DNA of 64,000 nt. Origin: Enoplolaimus lenunculus (lineage: Eukaryota > Nematoda > Enoplea > Enoplida > Thoracostomopsidae). Where the stretch lies: positions 248,001 to 312,000 of the forward strand of contig JASANG010003292.1 of NCBI GenBank assembly GCA_030248215.1, written 5' to 3'. Below, one piece after another: positions 20,257 to 30,325 of the stretch (within the stretch, counting starts at the first letter, position 1; each line of letters begins with the position of its first letter). The notes below the pieces were generated by a model. That model did not search any database and was not told the DNA's origin. It was given only the letters and a program-made list of their open reading frames with translations. The translations under genes were made by a program, and so were the position numbers.

Positions 20257-21294
20257 GAGTGAGTAAATTTTGCCGCGGGTATGTCGGCAGGTTAAGAATT
20301 TCGAAGCGCTAGCAAACATTTAGGTAACAAACGACAAACACTACACTGTGGTATCTTAAATCTATAAAAAATTTTCTTGACCACAATAAATAAGGGTAAA
20401 TACACGGGTATTCCCGCGGCTAAAAAAGAAATTTCCGTGAATATTCCGCTGAGAAGCACAAAATATCCTGACCCGAGTTATAGGCCACCAGGTCGCAACC
20501 AACTTCGCCTTCGAACAGAAAAAAACCAGTAAACCAAACACATTTGAAAACAAATTTAGCTAAAATATAATAAAAAACAGCTGGTTTTTCTACACTAAAC
20601 GGCGTTCTAATGCCAACTAAAATGCATATATGCCAAAAATACAATACTTTAATCTGATATATACACACAAAACAGCGCTCACAGCTAACCAAGCTAAGCG
20701 CCAGTGACGGATCCAGAAATGTCTGAAAGGGTGACACGAGATATAATCTGAGAAAAACTCGCAAACCAAGCGAACAAGAAGCCAAACGCTATTTTAGTGC
20801 TGAATCTTTAATAGGATTTTTTTCTTAATGCTTAATGCGGGGACTAGGCAGGGGTGCCTCCCCTTGCATTTGCCAGTGAGGTGAGCTATACATTGTGATG
20901 CCCGTTTTCGAAAACCAAACCAGTAGCAAAGCTATCTATATGCTTGAACTGGAAAACTACATAGCTACGCTTGTTTTCCATGAACACAGGCGCGAATAAA
21001 GCTAGCTAGTAGGTATTGGCTTATACTGCGTGAAATTTACACTTAGATGATGCTTTTTTTTGAAAACATGCAACACAGTCCTGTACAATCCGAGTTTCTG
21101 GTTCAATTATTGCGATGAAATTTTGTCAAAGAATCTGAAATTGGCATGTGACAAGAATGCGTGCTATTTGAAATTTGTTTGAAGCGGAAACAAACGTGTA
21201 TAACCAGTTTATTAAGGTTTCCAGCGAGTGAATTCGTAGGCTGAGACCCATATGTTAAAATGTGTATAGAATTATAAACAGCGGTAGGTTTTCA
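20257..21294. other. Unassigned, about 1 kb
   Basis: A hAT-like CAGTGACGGATCCAGAAATG lies at 20703, with AGCGAACAAGAAGCCAAACGC (split by one base from other repeats' version) near 20770, so 20700-20880 is probably an old element. The minus-strand 121-codon frame at 20420-20785 crosses it and is not supported. Confidence 0.4.
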
Positions 21295-21501
21295 GGCCAA
21301 TGTTAGGGCCGTAACAGTAGATTAAGCGTATTCCGAAGCCTAGCCTAAGCATGGCAGAAGCGTATGCCTAAGCCTAAAGCCTAAGCCTAAGCAAATAATG
21401 TAGTCTTGAATGTAAAGCATACTGTTTTATGGAGCCACCAGAAACCAGGACGCCCCTTAAAGTAACATCGGCCAGAAACCGGGACGGCCCTAAAAGTAAC
21501 A
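21295..21501 (-). mobile_element. TTAGGC-A MITE with a duplicated right arm
   Basis: GGCCAATGTTAGGGCCGTAA at left. The right arm appears twice: CCAGAAACCAGGACGCCCC to ACATCGGCC, then at once CCAGAAACCGGGACGGCCC to AGTAACA. Identical GGTTTTCA 8-mers flank the whole (21287-21294, 21502-21509), so the double-ended form moved as a unit, although its last 5-6 bases are shorter than usual. Confidence 0.9.
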
Positions 21502-21573
21502 GGTTTTCAAACAGACCTGCAAACGCGGAACTCAAAAATTAACACAGAAGGAATGCAGATACAGCGCGAAATT

Positions 21574-21662
21574 TACACTAAATTTGGAACTTCACTATTC
21601 ATTGGGTCGAAAGTTATTAATAATCAACTGGTCAAGGTGCTACACACATTTGAAAATATGAG
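21574..21662 (-). mobile_element. Family S, partial
   Basis: AATCAACTGGTCAAGGTGCT and ACACATTTGAAAATATGAGCC match family S (see 41554) in reverse. Confidence 0.6.
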
Positions 21663-21998
21663 CCTAGATTTCATTTCCCATCGCTTGACAAATGTTTAAT
21701 CATGCCTGCATAGCCTGTATTGTGGGCAACGCAAGATTCGCTGCTACGCTTGCCGACGCAAAACCAATTTTTTCTTATACGAAAAATGTATTTTTTAGTT
21801 TTCGAAACATTTTGCTGCACGTGAAAATTTCTATCAGAACGAACTTGTGGCTTTACTGAATTTTTGGTTTTAGGCAAAGCTTTAATAGTAAAACCCGTGT
21901 TTCCTAAGCTAAAGCACAATGACTATGCCGTGTTACTTATATTAGAAATTAAGATTTACTTGCATAATTGCACGAAATAAACACAGGTTTAAAGTTCC

Positions 21999-22255
21999 AG
22001 CCAATGTAAAGAATAGGGGCGGAACAGTATTATAAGCTTATTCCTAAACCTAATCCTAAGCCTAAACCTAAACCCAAGAGTAAGAATGAGTTTATTCCTA
22101 AGAGTAAGGCTAAGCCTATAAAGCCTATGCGTAAGAATGAGTTTATTCCTAATCCTAAGCGTAAGCCTAAGCCAAGCAAAAATTAGTCTAAAGCTTAAGC
22201 TTATTCTTTTTTAGTCCCACAGAAAAACGTTCCGCCCCTGATCTTTACATGGGCC
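21999..22255 (-). mobile_element. TTAGGC-B MITE
   Basis: CCAATGTAAAGAATAGGGGC to TTCCGCCCCTGATCTTTACA then TGGGCC. Flanks AAAGTTCC and AAAGTTGC match at 7 of 8. The core has three AAGAATGAGTTTATTCCTAA spacers. Confidence 0.9.
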
Positions 22256-22366
22256 AAAGTTGCTAATATTTAGACAAATTTCAGAAAGTTATAGCCAATT
22301 CAATTTGAATATCTGGATAAAACACCTATTTTTGTAGTTCGCAGTATTTCCTGGTTAATCATATCA

Positions 22367-22688
22367 ATAGTGGATGATGTCCACTTGCAGAAGAGTGCGC
22401 AACTGAGGCTGTAATGCATAGCACAAAGTGTACCAGCACGCGTTGTTTTTTTGCTCGACCCCCTCCCCCTGATTTGGGGGGGGTAGTCACCACTTAACCT
22501 ACATAGTAAACATTGGAGTTATAATACAATCGGAGCGACTTTATCTAAAATTCAAAATATTGGTTCAACGTTTCAGCCCCCAAATAAGGTGGGGGGTAGT
22601 TAAAAAATACAACGTGCGCTGCGGGTACATTCTTTCGTGCACAGAATGTACCCAATTGCACACTCTTGTTAAAATCATCCACTCTTGA
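22367..22688 (+). mobile_element. Family W (copy 3)
   Basis: AGTGGATGATGTCCACTTGC to CCCAATTGCACACTCTTGTT and ATCCACTCTTGA. Two G/C runs (CCCCCTGATTTGGGGGGG and CCCCCAAATAAGGTGGGG) are placed as in the copy at 10947. Confidence 0.78.
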
Positions 22689-22950
22689 TCTGATTAAACT
22701 AAAATGTGTTTTAAAATCTGTTGTTTCAAAGGTTTTACGAAATTCAACTCAAACTAAAACAGTTTGTTAATAATGGTGGATATTTCAAAGTACGCTTGGC
22801 CTATTTTACTATATTTTAAATATACAGTTCAAAAGCTTCGTGGTAGACCGAAATTGACGAAAATAGTCATTATTGCTATTATGTAATCGAAAAAATTTCC
22901 TGTATTAGTAAATAACGCATATATTGCTCAAGAGGCATATACTTAGAGTT

Positions 22951-23103
22951 TATGGTGGCGCTATCCTTTTGATGCCGTTCAGCACCGTCCGGCGGCGGTC
23001 CGGCGCTGTATGTCACTATCCAGCGTCGTATGTCACCACCCGGCGGCCGTCTGTTACTGTGCGTCACCGTATGGAGACGGACGGTGACACGGCGCCGAAA
23101 GTT
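22951..23103 (+). mobile_element. Family P (copy 1)
   Basis: GGTGGCGCTATCC at left and a CGTCCGGCGGCGGTCCGG-rich interior made of CACCGTC/CGGCG words. The right end (GACACGGCGCCG) is worn. Confidence 0.65.
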
Positions 23104-23149
23104 ACAGGGCCATCATGTAACCAGTTTGAAAAACTTTTGACGAGAATAC

Positions 23150-23299
23150 TAGTGATGGGCATCGGATATTTTTTCATATCCGGATAACCGGCAATTCTTG
23201 CCGGATATTTATCCGGATATCCGGATACACGTTTCATTTCGGATACATATCCGGATATTTTCCGTATCCGGATATCCGGATATCCGGTGCCCATCTATA
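23150..23299 (+). mobile_element. 150-bp hAT-like MITE, family K, perfect TSD
   Basis: TAGTGATGGGCATCGGATA at left, inverse of TATCCGGTGCCCATCTATA at right. GAGAATAC flanks both sides exactly (23142-23149 and 23300-23307). The body is a run of ATCCGGATATCCGG palindromes. Confidence 0.9.
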
Positions 23300-23400
23300 G
23301 AGAATACCCTGTTGGCGTGACAAGTTAACCCTGAATCTACCTAAAGTAAAATTGTAGATACCAAAATGAAATTGACCAGATTAAACCAGTTTCACAGAAC

Positions 23401-23456
23401 AACCGGAGATCTGCGTCCGGTTCCACCTCTGGCAGATAATCGACATCTGGCTCGGG
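23401..23456 (-). pseudogene. Fragment paralogous to the 9815-10057 frame
   Basis: About 56 bp are 75 percent identical to 9858-9913, and the same frame translates as PEPDVDYLPEVEPDADLRL. Homology continues weakly for some 15 bp on the low-coordinate side (TTCACAGAACAACCGG against TTCAGCATACAACCGG), then is lost. On the other side it stops at a family D arm. Confidence 0.4.
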
Positions 23457-23502
23457 AGCCTATTTCGGAGAGAACCAATTTGACTCACCATTTTTTTCAG
23501 TG
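23457..23502. mobile_element. Family D, right arm only
   Basis: GAGCCTATTTCGGAGAGAA to TTTTTTTCAGTG. It abuts the coding-like fragment. Confidence 0.75.
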
Positions 23503-23782
23503 TACGACTTATAGATTGAGGGGATCACCATAGCCTCCGCCCTGAAAATTTACTCGTCAACTGCATCCTTCTGGAATAGAGCAAAAACCGTCAAACGCAA
23601 TATTCAGACAACCAACATTAATCAAATATAATAAATTAAAATTTTAATATATTTTAGTTGAAAATTTGACATGTTTTTCAAATGTGAGGTAAAATATACA
23701 CAATTCATTGGCTATGGTCTCGGTTATTGGTCTGGCAAAAAGAGTCCAAGGACAAACCTAATGGTTACATCAAATGGATTTG

Positions 23783-23964
23783 CACTGCAAAAAATGGTGA
23801 GTCAAATTGTTCTCTTTGAAATAGGCTCTACGGGACTACACAAACTGAGTCAAATTCAACTGCCAGAGTCAAAGTACGAGAATTCAATCGAATTTGACTC
23901 ATTTTTCGCAGTCCCGTAGAGTAATATTTCGGACAGAGTCAATTTGATGCCATTTTTTGTAGTG
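23783..23964. mobile_element. Palindromic MITE, family D (copy 6)
   Basis: CACTGCAAAAAATGGTGAG to CCATTTTTTGTAGTG, with both arms nearly complete and a mutated centre. Confidence 0.85.
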
Positions 23965-24067
23965 TGTAAAAGGAAACCGCCGCTTGTTTACAGGGAGTCC
24001 TGGTATAGAGTTGACCCTCGAAACCCATTTCCGACCTTTTTCCAAAATAAATTTGACCTTTTGACTA

Positions 24068-24142
24068 TTTTTGCTTAGGCTTAGGCTTATGCTTAGGTTT
24101 AAAATTAGAAATTGGTTTATACTACAGTTCCGGACATGTTGT
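24068..24142 (+). mobile_element. TTAGGC-C fragment
   Basis: GACTATTTTTGCTTAGGCTT to TTATACTACAGTTCCGGACA: core and part of the right arm only. Confidence 0.7.
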
Positions 24143-24271
24143 TAAAACAGGTAGCTTTAACGCAGATTGTATACTATGGACATATCCGAAACTATAGCAC
24201 GCAGTGCATAGTGTTTTCGGCCCATGTAAAGAACAGGGGCGGAATGTTTTCTTTGGGACTAGAAAAGAGTA

Positions 24272-24740
24272 CTGTATTGACCCGAATAAGAGGGGGGCCT
24301 GATATTTATTTGGCCTCTCCAGAGGGTATCACCCCCTTGTAATTCGGTTACGGACTGTTATTTTTTTTTAACCGACGCTCCGCCGCCCTTCGTTACTGAT
24401 ATATATCCGGTACTGTAACTATCCGTTGAATTAAACGTATATTATCCGTTGAATTAAACGTATATTTGTCTCGTTTCAATAGTTTGAGCGACAATAAAAG
24501 GTTATGCTTAGGAATTTACTTTCAAAATTTAAGTACGCTTTAAAGTTTCGAACTCAAACTATTTGGTCCTGGAGTCATTTATGTGCTACAATTAGGGTTA
24601 AATGACATTTATGGACTCTAATTAGGGTTTAGGGACTCTATCCGCTTACGGACTAATATTAGGGATACGGACTCCTATTGATTCGGAACCAAATTGGGGA
24701 CCCTCCTCTTATTACCCCCCTCTTATTCGGGTCAATACAA
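24272..24740 (+). mobile_element. Family E MITE, 469 bp, full length
   Basis: CTGTATTGACCCGAATAAG and CTTATTCGGGTCAATACAA are inverted ends. TA on each side (24270-24271, 24741-24742) duplicates the TA of the B consensus GAGTAAGC, proving insertion. The core carries TATCCGTTGAATTAAACGTA twice, and ACGGACTCCTATTGATTCGG near the end. TA target fits Tc1/mariner. No transposase is present. Confidence 0.92.
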
Positions 24741-24851
24741 TAAGCCTAAGCTGTATAGACTAATTTTTTGCTTGGCTTTAGGCATAGGCTTAGGCTCAGG
24801 CTTAGGAATAAACCCATTCTTTCGATTAGGCTTAGGCTTAGGCTTAGGCTT

Positions 24852-24980
24852 AAATAGGCTTTTCCGGACTACACGAACTGAGTTAAAATTCGACTCCGCC
24901 AGAGTCAAATTCGTCTCACTGAGCGATTCATTGAGTCGAATTTGACAGCAAGTAAATTTGACTGACCATTTTTTGCAGTG
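24852..24980. mobile_element. Family D insertion in the B MITE, left end missing
   Basis: AAATAGGCTTTTCCGGACTA to CCATTTTTTGCAGTG. The join is at a shared TAGGCTT word, which suggests a microhomology deletion. Confidence 0.82.
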
Positions 24981-25099
24981 TAAATACTGTTCCGCCACTG
25001 TTCGTTACATTGGTCATGTTTCCGAATCTTTCTACGCCTACAAAGAATATAAAATTTACAAAGGCAGAATTGAAAGGACTGAACCTTATTTCTCTTAAT

Positions 25100-25299
25100 C
25101 ACTGCAAAAATGGTGAGTCAAATTGACGATCTCCGAAATAGGCTTTTCCTAAACTACATAAACTGAGTCAAAATTTGACTCCGCCTGAGACAAATTTGAC
25201 TCAATCTGACTCTGGCGGAGTCGAATTTTGACTTCGTTTGTGTAGTCCGGAAAAGCCTATTTCGGAGAGAGTCAATTAGACCCACCATTTTTTGCAGTG
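25100..25299. mobile_element. Palindromic MITE, family D (copy 8), full length
   Basis: CACTGCAAAAATGGTGAG to CCACCATTTTTTGCAGTG, 200 bp with both arms intact. This is one of the best copies for folding. Confidence 0.9.
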
Positions 25300-25396
25300 A
25301 ACCATTTTTGAGTACTTTAAGCAACAACCGCTCGATCAAATAATGTCAAAGACTTTCCCGCAATAACTCAGTATTCGGGCTTTTTATAGCTCCTGA

Positions 25397-25501
25397 CACT
25401 GGCGGATCCAAGGTGCACGCCCAGGTTTATGGCCTCTAAACACGGATCAAAGCCAACAGTTTGTGTCTTAAAATTATCACTAAACTTGTGTTCCGCCACT
25501 T
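25397..25501 (+). mobile_element. hAT-like fragment related to F
   Basis: ACTGGCGGATCCAAGGTGC at left and TTGTGTTCCGCCACT at right are inverted. No clear TSD was found. Confidence 0.45.
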
Positions 25502-25519
25502 AGCTTCACCCTGTAAATT

Positions 25520-25665
25520 TCAGTGAGTTGATTTTAACTCAGTATGAGTTGAATCGCTCAATCTGAGTTTGCACTTTCAGAACTCAGAATTCTGAGTCAG
25601 TAAAACTCAATCTGAGGTAATTATTCAACTTACGCGGACTCTAGCTGAGTTGATTTGTCAATTCA
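25520..25665. repeat. TGAGTT-rich palindromic stretch
   Basis: Repeated GAGTTGA, ACTCAGT, CAGAACTCAGAATTCTGAG and similar words in both orientations. It resembles a distant relative of family D. Confidence 0.5.
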
Positions 25666-25921
25666 TTGGAATTTTACAGTAAAACTGGCGAAGGTTTTTC
25701 ACTATAGCGCAACCTCCCTGTCAGAAATTTTATGAACTTAACGCATCGTTGCTTTAAAATATTTCGTCATTGCAGTAAACGTCATTTTAACTGTGATGCC
25801 GTCAGATGCAATATTTTTTTAGCTGAAATCTGGAATTTTATAAAAACAATTTTTTGCACATCACTATATCTTGTCAAAAAATGCAATTTCAACGCGTTTA
25901 TCGCTTGCTATTATTGTTTTT

Positions 25922-26261
25922 GGCCCATGTAGTGGCGTCCAGGTTTCTGGTGGGTATATAAAAGTGCAGGTTTATATTCTAGATTACATTTTTTTTTGCT
26001 TAGGCTTAGGCTTATTGGCTTAGGAATGTGCTTTTGCAATGCTTTGGTTTAGGCTTAGGTTTAGGAATACGCATTTGCAACGTTTAGGCTTAGGAATACG
26101 CTTTTGCAACGCTTAGGCTTAGGCTTAGGCTTAGGCTTAGGAATGCGCTTTTGCAACGCGTACGCTTAGGCTAAGGCTTAAGAATACGCATTTGCAACGC
26201 TTAGGCTTTAGGCTTAGGAATACGCTTAATCTACTGGTACGGCCTTAAAAGTAATATTGCC
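25922..26261 (+). mobile_element. TTAGGC-A MITE with an expanded core
   Basis: GGCCCATGTAGTGGCGTCCA to ACTGGTACGGCCTTAAAAG. The core has six AATACGC(T/A)TTTGCAACGC spacers between TTAGGC runs, about 340 bp in all. About 10 bp of the left arm after CATGT are absent. Confidence 0.9.
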
Positions 26262-26615
26262 CGTTTTGTTCATGGTATTCCGGGTCCAAGACCGGGGCAC
26301 TCGGACCTAGCGCCGCAACTGTGATCGAAACCAGAGATTTTGTTAATTGTACTTGCGTTTGGATTCTCGTTCCCACTTCGTTCGCGAGTTTTTGTTTCAC
26401 TATTATATATCACATTCATCCATTAAATATTGCTGAATTGATCACTACGGCGTGCTTTATTCTTGCAGTTTTTGACGCTGAGTGTCTTGCACCCTCATTG
26501 GGAATTGTTATGCTTCGTTGATTTGACATTTGCTTGTTTGCTCCCGTTATCCCGGATTTCATGTTGGAAGGGGCCCACAAATCCAATCTAAGAATCAGTG
26601 CTGAGATTAGCGCAC
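26262..26615. other. Unassigned stretch
   Basis: A 66-codon plus frame (26321-26521) has hydrophobic residues but no recognised motif, and nothing supports it as a gene. Confidence 0.35.
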
Positions 26616-26720
26616 GCCCGTAGCCAGCTCATCTTGCTGCAGGGGTTATAAAATTTTTCAGGAGCGGCACACATGGATTTTCATGACTTTACAAGCAATG
26701 GTTGACGAATAATATCCCCT
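26616..26720 (+). mobile_element. Family H element, left part
   Basis: GCCCGTAGCCAGCTCATCTT, AAATTTTTCAGGAGCGGCAC, GACTTTACAAGCAATGG. The right half is replaced by an ATCCGG-type element. Confidence 0.68.
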
Positions 26721-26724
26721 CCAG

Positions 26725-26790
26725 AGGCCGGAGCCGGATAATTTAATATTCGGCCGGAGCTGGATATCCGGTAGCATCCTGCTGTATATA
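26725..26790 (+). mobile_element. Small ATCCGG-type hAT-like element
   Basis: CCAGAGGCCGGAGCCGGATA at left, inverse-like to TATCCGGTAGCATCCTG at right. It is similar in style to K and M. No TSD was resolved. Confidence 0.45.
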
Positions 26791-27086
26791 TTAATATATA
26801 TTTCCGTTGCTCAACGATGGTTTCCGGATGCTGGACGACTTGTTTATGTCGAGTCTTTTTCACTCAAAAAATAGTTTTTGAACATTTTTATGTGTTTATT
26901 GTTGTGGTTTAAAAAATATTCTCATATAAAGTTGTTTACGCAGTTGTTTGGGCATCTGCAAAAATTTTATTTTAACATATTTATTTCTGTCGAGTTTGGG
27001 CCAAACTTGGATGTGGTTGTCGGGTTCTCAGGTAGACAGCATAGCGCCAGTGGCGTAGCCAGTACCTCAGTTTGGATGACCATGAT

Positions 27087-27278
27087 GGCCCATGTTACTT
27101 TTGAGACCGTCCGGGTTTCTGGTGGGTGTGTAAAAGAGTTGGGTTACATATTAGACTACGTTTTTTGCTTAGGCTGAGGCTTAGGCTTAAGCTTATGAAA
27201 ACGCCTTTGCAACGCTTAGGTTTTGGCTTAGGCTAGGAATACGCTTAATCTACGACGGACCTAAAAGTAACATTGGCC
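27087..27278 (+). mobile_element. TTAGGC-A MITE
   Basis: GGCCCATGTTACTTTTGAGA to ACCTAAAAGTAACATTGGCC. Flanks ACCATGAT and ACCATGTC match at 6 of 8. Just upstream, GCCAGTGGCGTAGCCAG (27049) is a hAT-like terminus. Confidence 0.9.
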
Positions 27279-27895
27279 ACCATGTCTGAAAGTACTCCGA
27301 ACGAGTGTAGCGAGTGAGTGAAATTTTTTCGATTTCTGCATGTCGAGTCTACGGCCTGTTAAAACGCCTTTTTTCTACTATGTGTAGAAATTCGAGGGGG
27401 GTATATACTCTTGTTAACCCCCCGTGAACGGCAATGAATGGCGCGCTACAGTCCAATTTGGTCTTGGACCAAACATTCCAGCCGTGTCGTAGCCAGAACA
27501 GGGCGAGCGACGCTCAGACCCCCTCTAAACAATTGTAGACCCCTCTGGACAAGTTTTGCCCTGCTTGTAAATCTTGTGCAGCTTCGAGGCTGGTTCATTC
27601 CCAAGCCTCAGAGCGCCTCGCTCCAACGGACTCTCAGTAGTCAGTAAAAGTTACGGTCAGACTCGAAGCAAACTAGTCTTAATTGTAACTATTCAGAAAA
27701 ACGCCCTAAATCGTCGAATCTGCATGTGTATGCAAAATGTTTTCAACCAGATTAGTATTAAATGGACTATTTTTCTGTTGAATAGAGCCACTGCGAACGA
27801 CCTCGGGACCTAGTGCTCAACAAGAGGCCACAGTAAAACGGCATATGACCCTAAAGAATTCTTTGAGCGCCTACATTGAATCTTATGGACGCTGT
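27279..27895. other. Unassigned; G/C-rich patch of probable repeat origin
   Basis: 27480-27650 has GTCGTAGCCAGAACAGGG and CAGACCCCCTCTAAAC, reminiscent of family H right ends, and a stretch near 27400 (ACTCTTGTTAACCCCCC) reminiscent of W. Neither can be bounded. Confidence 0.4.
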
Positions 27896-28031
27896 AGCCA
27901 CTGTTACTTTGAGAGCTGTAACAGTTGGTTAAGCGTATTCCTAAGCCTAATAAAAAATGTAATCTAGAATCTAAATCTACTCTTTTACAGGCCCTCCAGA
28001 AATCAACACGGCCCTAAAAGTAACATGGGCC
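27896..28031 (-). mobile_element. TTAGGC-A MITE, very short core
   Basis: AGCCACTGTTACTTTGAGAG to CGGCCCTAAAAGTAACATGG then GCC. Flanks GACGCTGT and AACGCTGT match at 7 of 8. Only one CTAAGCC hexamer remains. Confidence 0.9.
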
Positions 28032-28188
28032 AACGCTGTGATTGCACGCTTGGAGGCGGAGAGCGGATTGTCAATCGTAATCTACGCTGTGGTCTTGTGA
28101 AACCAACTGCATACCAGTCCTGAATTGTTTTGAGCCCACTAGCAGCAGAATCTAAAATTTTCGGCGAAATCCAACCGTTGAATATTAT

Positions 28189-28413
28189 TCAAATGAGATC
28201 AGGGTCTCGGTAAACGGCACAGGACCTCGGCAAATCCATCACGGCTCCCTCAGTGAATTTCAGAGGGGACTCTTTACCGCACGGTGGGCTTGGTGATCGA
28301 CACGGGGTAAGAAACTTGTGCGGCGTAAACCTGGCACCAGAAGTAACTGCTTCCAAACTGTGTGAGTAGGTATATACAAACAGCCTCCCTGCGCTGTCAA
28401 AGACGGACATCAT
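28189..28413 (-). CDS. Unrecognised 74-aa minus-strand frame
   Basis: The frame begins with two ATGs and ends at TGA. The residues are varied (SVFDSAGRLFVYTYSHSLEAV..), with a Cys/Pro segment CRSPSPPCGKES. It stays open upstream of the ATGs for about 20 more codons, up to a pyrimidine-rich stretch with TTTTAG, so it could be an internal or terminal exon. No domain is recognised, and it lies in a rare repeat-free interval. Confidence 0.18.
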   Translation of the reverse strand: MMSVFDSAGRLFVYTYSHSLEAVTSGARFTPHKFLTPCRSPSPPCGKESPLKFTEGAVMDLPRSCAVYRDPDLI

Positions 28414-28661
28414 GCAGTTTTTAACCGTATTTTGGACAGATATTTTAGTTTTACAACCTAAAAGAATCCTGTAAACTCAACGAATTGAATTTTTTATATT
28501 TTTGTTTGTATTGTAAACAGTCGAGAAAGTCTAAAATGTAAAGTTAAAATTGCGTAATAAATAAATTTTTTTAAAACTGTTTTAGCACAAAAATTGTTTC
28601 AAAAATACGTAGCAGACATGTTTTAAAGGTTTTTATGGTTGGTCTCAAGGGTAAGGGTATA
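28414..28661. other. Unassigned AT-rich stretch
   Basis: A/T-rich sequence between the short ORF and the next MITE. Nothing was recognised. Confidence 0.45.
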
Positions 28662-28669
28662 GAGCCGAC

Positions 28670-28895
28670 GGCCCATGTTACTTTAAGGGGCGTCCAGGTT
28701 TCGGGTGGGTCTATAAAACAGTAGGTTTAGATTCCAGATTACATTTTGCCTTAGGCTTAGGCTTAGGATTAGGAACACATTTTTGCAACGCTTAGGCTTA
28801 GACTTAGGCTTAGGAATACATTTTGCAACCCATAGGCTTAGTCTTAGGCTTAGGAATACGCTTTTGCTGTTACACCCCTTAAAGTAACATTGGCC
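28670..28895 (+). mobile_element. TTAGGC-A MITE, perfect 8-bp TSD
   Basis: GGCCCATGTTACTTTAAGGG to CCCTTAAAGTAACATTGGCC. GAGCCGAC is exactly repeated on both sides (28662-28669, 28896-28903). This is the best reference copy of the A branch. Confidence 0.95.
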
Positions 28896-29185
28896 GAGCC
28901 GACTTTTGCAGCCTGGGCTGTAGAACTTTACCGTTTTAACGAAACTTTGATTAATGGCAAATGTCAATTTTAAGAAACTTCACACTTAAGCCGAGCATAT
29001 AAGCCTGAACGCAGACCTATAATTGTAAGCCCAAAGCCTAAGCCTCCCAGTATGTAGTCCCGTAATCTTTCTCTCTGTAGTGTCTCCCATAGTGTGCACG
29101 ATCCGATAATGATTCGTCACGTTCTATAAAGGTTTATGAACCGAATTTATTCATTTTGGACCGGAGGAATCTCCGTAGCTTGCGA

Positions 29186-29374
29186 GTCTACGACAATGCG
29201 TCCGGCCGATGCTTGTCGGCCAACAGATTCCTAAAGCCTATGAATAAACATAAGCATATCCCTAAGCGTAATCCTGAGCCTATACCTAAACATGATGGAC
29301 GATTAATTGTCGGATAGATGCAATTTCGAATCACAAGTCGTTGGTCGACGAATTGTCGTGATACCGTAGCCTAC
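29186..29374 (+). mobile_element. MITE family O (copy 2)
   Basis: TACGACAATGCGTCCGGCCG to GTCGACGAATTGTCGTGATA, with ATGATGGACGATTAATTGTCG inside (given here in part) as in copy 1. The core has CTAAGCGTAATCC words. Confidence 0.72.
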
Positions 29375-29652
29375 ACAGCATTGCTTTAGTTCCCTTTCAA
29401 GGCACGAAAATTAAATTCGGACATTTTGTCATAAAAAAGGTCTAAACTACACATACTTTAATTTGAGGATTAACGATTAAAATAATGCTGGAGTCTGTCA
29501 GACCAATAACCGAAAACCCGTAACCGCGACGCGACTCGCTTGTTAAGGGGATGAACCCCCACCACAAGGTTGGCTTGTCATGGGGACTGCGGTATGCGAC
29601 ACTATTCGCTTGTTGAGAGTGGTGGGTGGGAAAATATGCCGCGGCTCGACCC

Positions 29653-29822
29653 CACTGCAAAAAATGGTGAGTCAAATTGACTGTCTCCGAAAGGCTTTTT
29701 GGGACTACACAAATTGAGTCAAATTCGACTCCGCCAGAGTCAGTCGTGCGGCTCAGTGCAATTTGTGTAGTCCCGAAAAGCCTATATCGGAGAGAGTCAA
29801 TTTGACTCATCATTTTTGCATG
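29653..29822. mobile_element. Palindromic MITE, family D (copy 9)
   Basis: CACTGCAAAAAATGGTGAG to CTCATCATTTTTGCATG, with the GGCTTTTTGGGACTACAC arm variant. Confidence 0.87.
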
Positions 29823-29835
29823 TATCCACCCTTAG

Positions 29836-29922
29836 CACCAGGTGAAGAAAATTGAAAACCTTGAATGCCCCTCCTGAAAAATGTTTAGCCCCCCTTGCAG
29901 CAAGGTGAGCTGGCTATGGGCC
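29836..29922 (-). mobile_element. Family H, left part on the minus strand
   Basis: CCTGAAAAATGTTTAGCCCC and GCAAGGTGAGCTGGCTATGG then GCC are the reverse of the H left end. Confidence 0.68.
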
Positions 29923-30126
29923 TGTTCTGAAACCTTCCACAATTTAATTTTTAACATTTTTTATTGCCGTTTAATAGTTTTTTACTATTTTCTTCCCTAA
30001 ACTTTAACTGTAAAGTGCATTTATGCGTTTAGACGGCATATTACAATGACTAAGTGTGTTTTGCGATCATACAGGTACGATGGCTCTATACAACTGAAAG
30101 ATCCATAAATTCTCGGTGAGTAACTA

Positions 30127-30325
30127 TACTGCCAAAAATGTTGAGTCAAATTGACTCTCTCGGAAATAGGCTTTACGGCACTACACAATCTGAGTCAAAT
30201 TCGACTCCGATAGAGTCAAATTCGACTCACTGAGTCGCACGTTTGACTGTGGCTTGATTCAGTTTGTGTAGTCCTTTAGAGCATATTTCGGAAAGAGTCA
30301 ATTTGACTCACAACATTTTGCAGTG
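30127..30325. mobile_element. Palindromic MITE, family D (copy 10), full length
   Basis: TACTGCCAAAAATGTTGAG to CACAACATTTTGCAGTG. The centre contains CTGAGTCGCACGTTTGACTG. Confidence 0.88.

Larger units (their letters stand above)
24219..25015 (+). mobile_element. TTAGGC-B MITE carrying E and D insertions
   Basis: The left arm GGCCCATGTAAAGAACAGGG runs to AGAAAAGAG, is cut by a family E element (24272-24740), resumes with AGCCTAAGCTGTATAGACTA and a TTAGGC core, is cut again by a family D element, and ends ACTGTTCCGCCACTGTTCG to TTGGTC. Outer flanks GTGTTTTC and ATGTTTCC match at 6 of 8. Confidence 0.88.
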
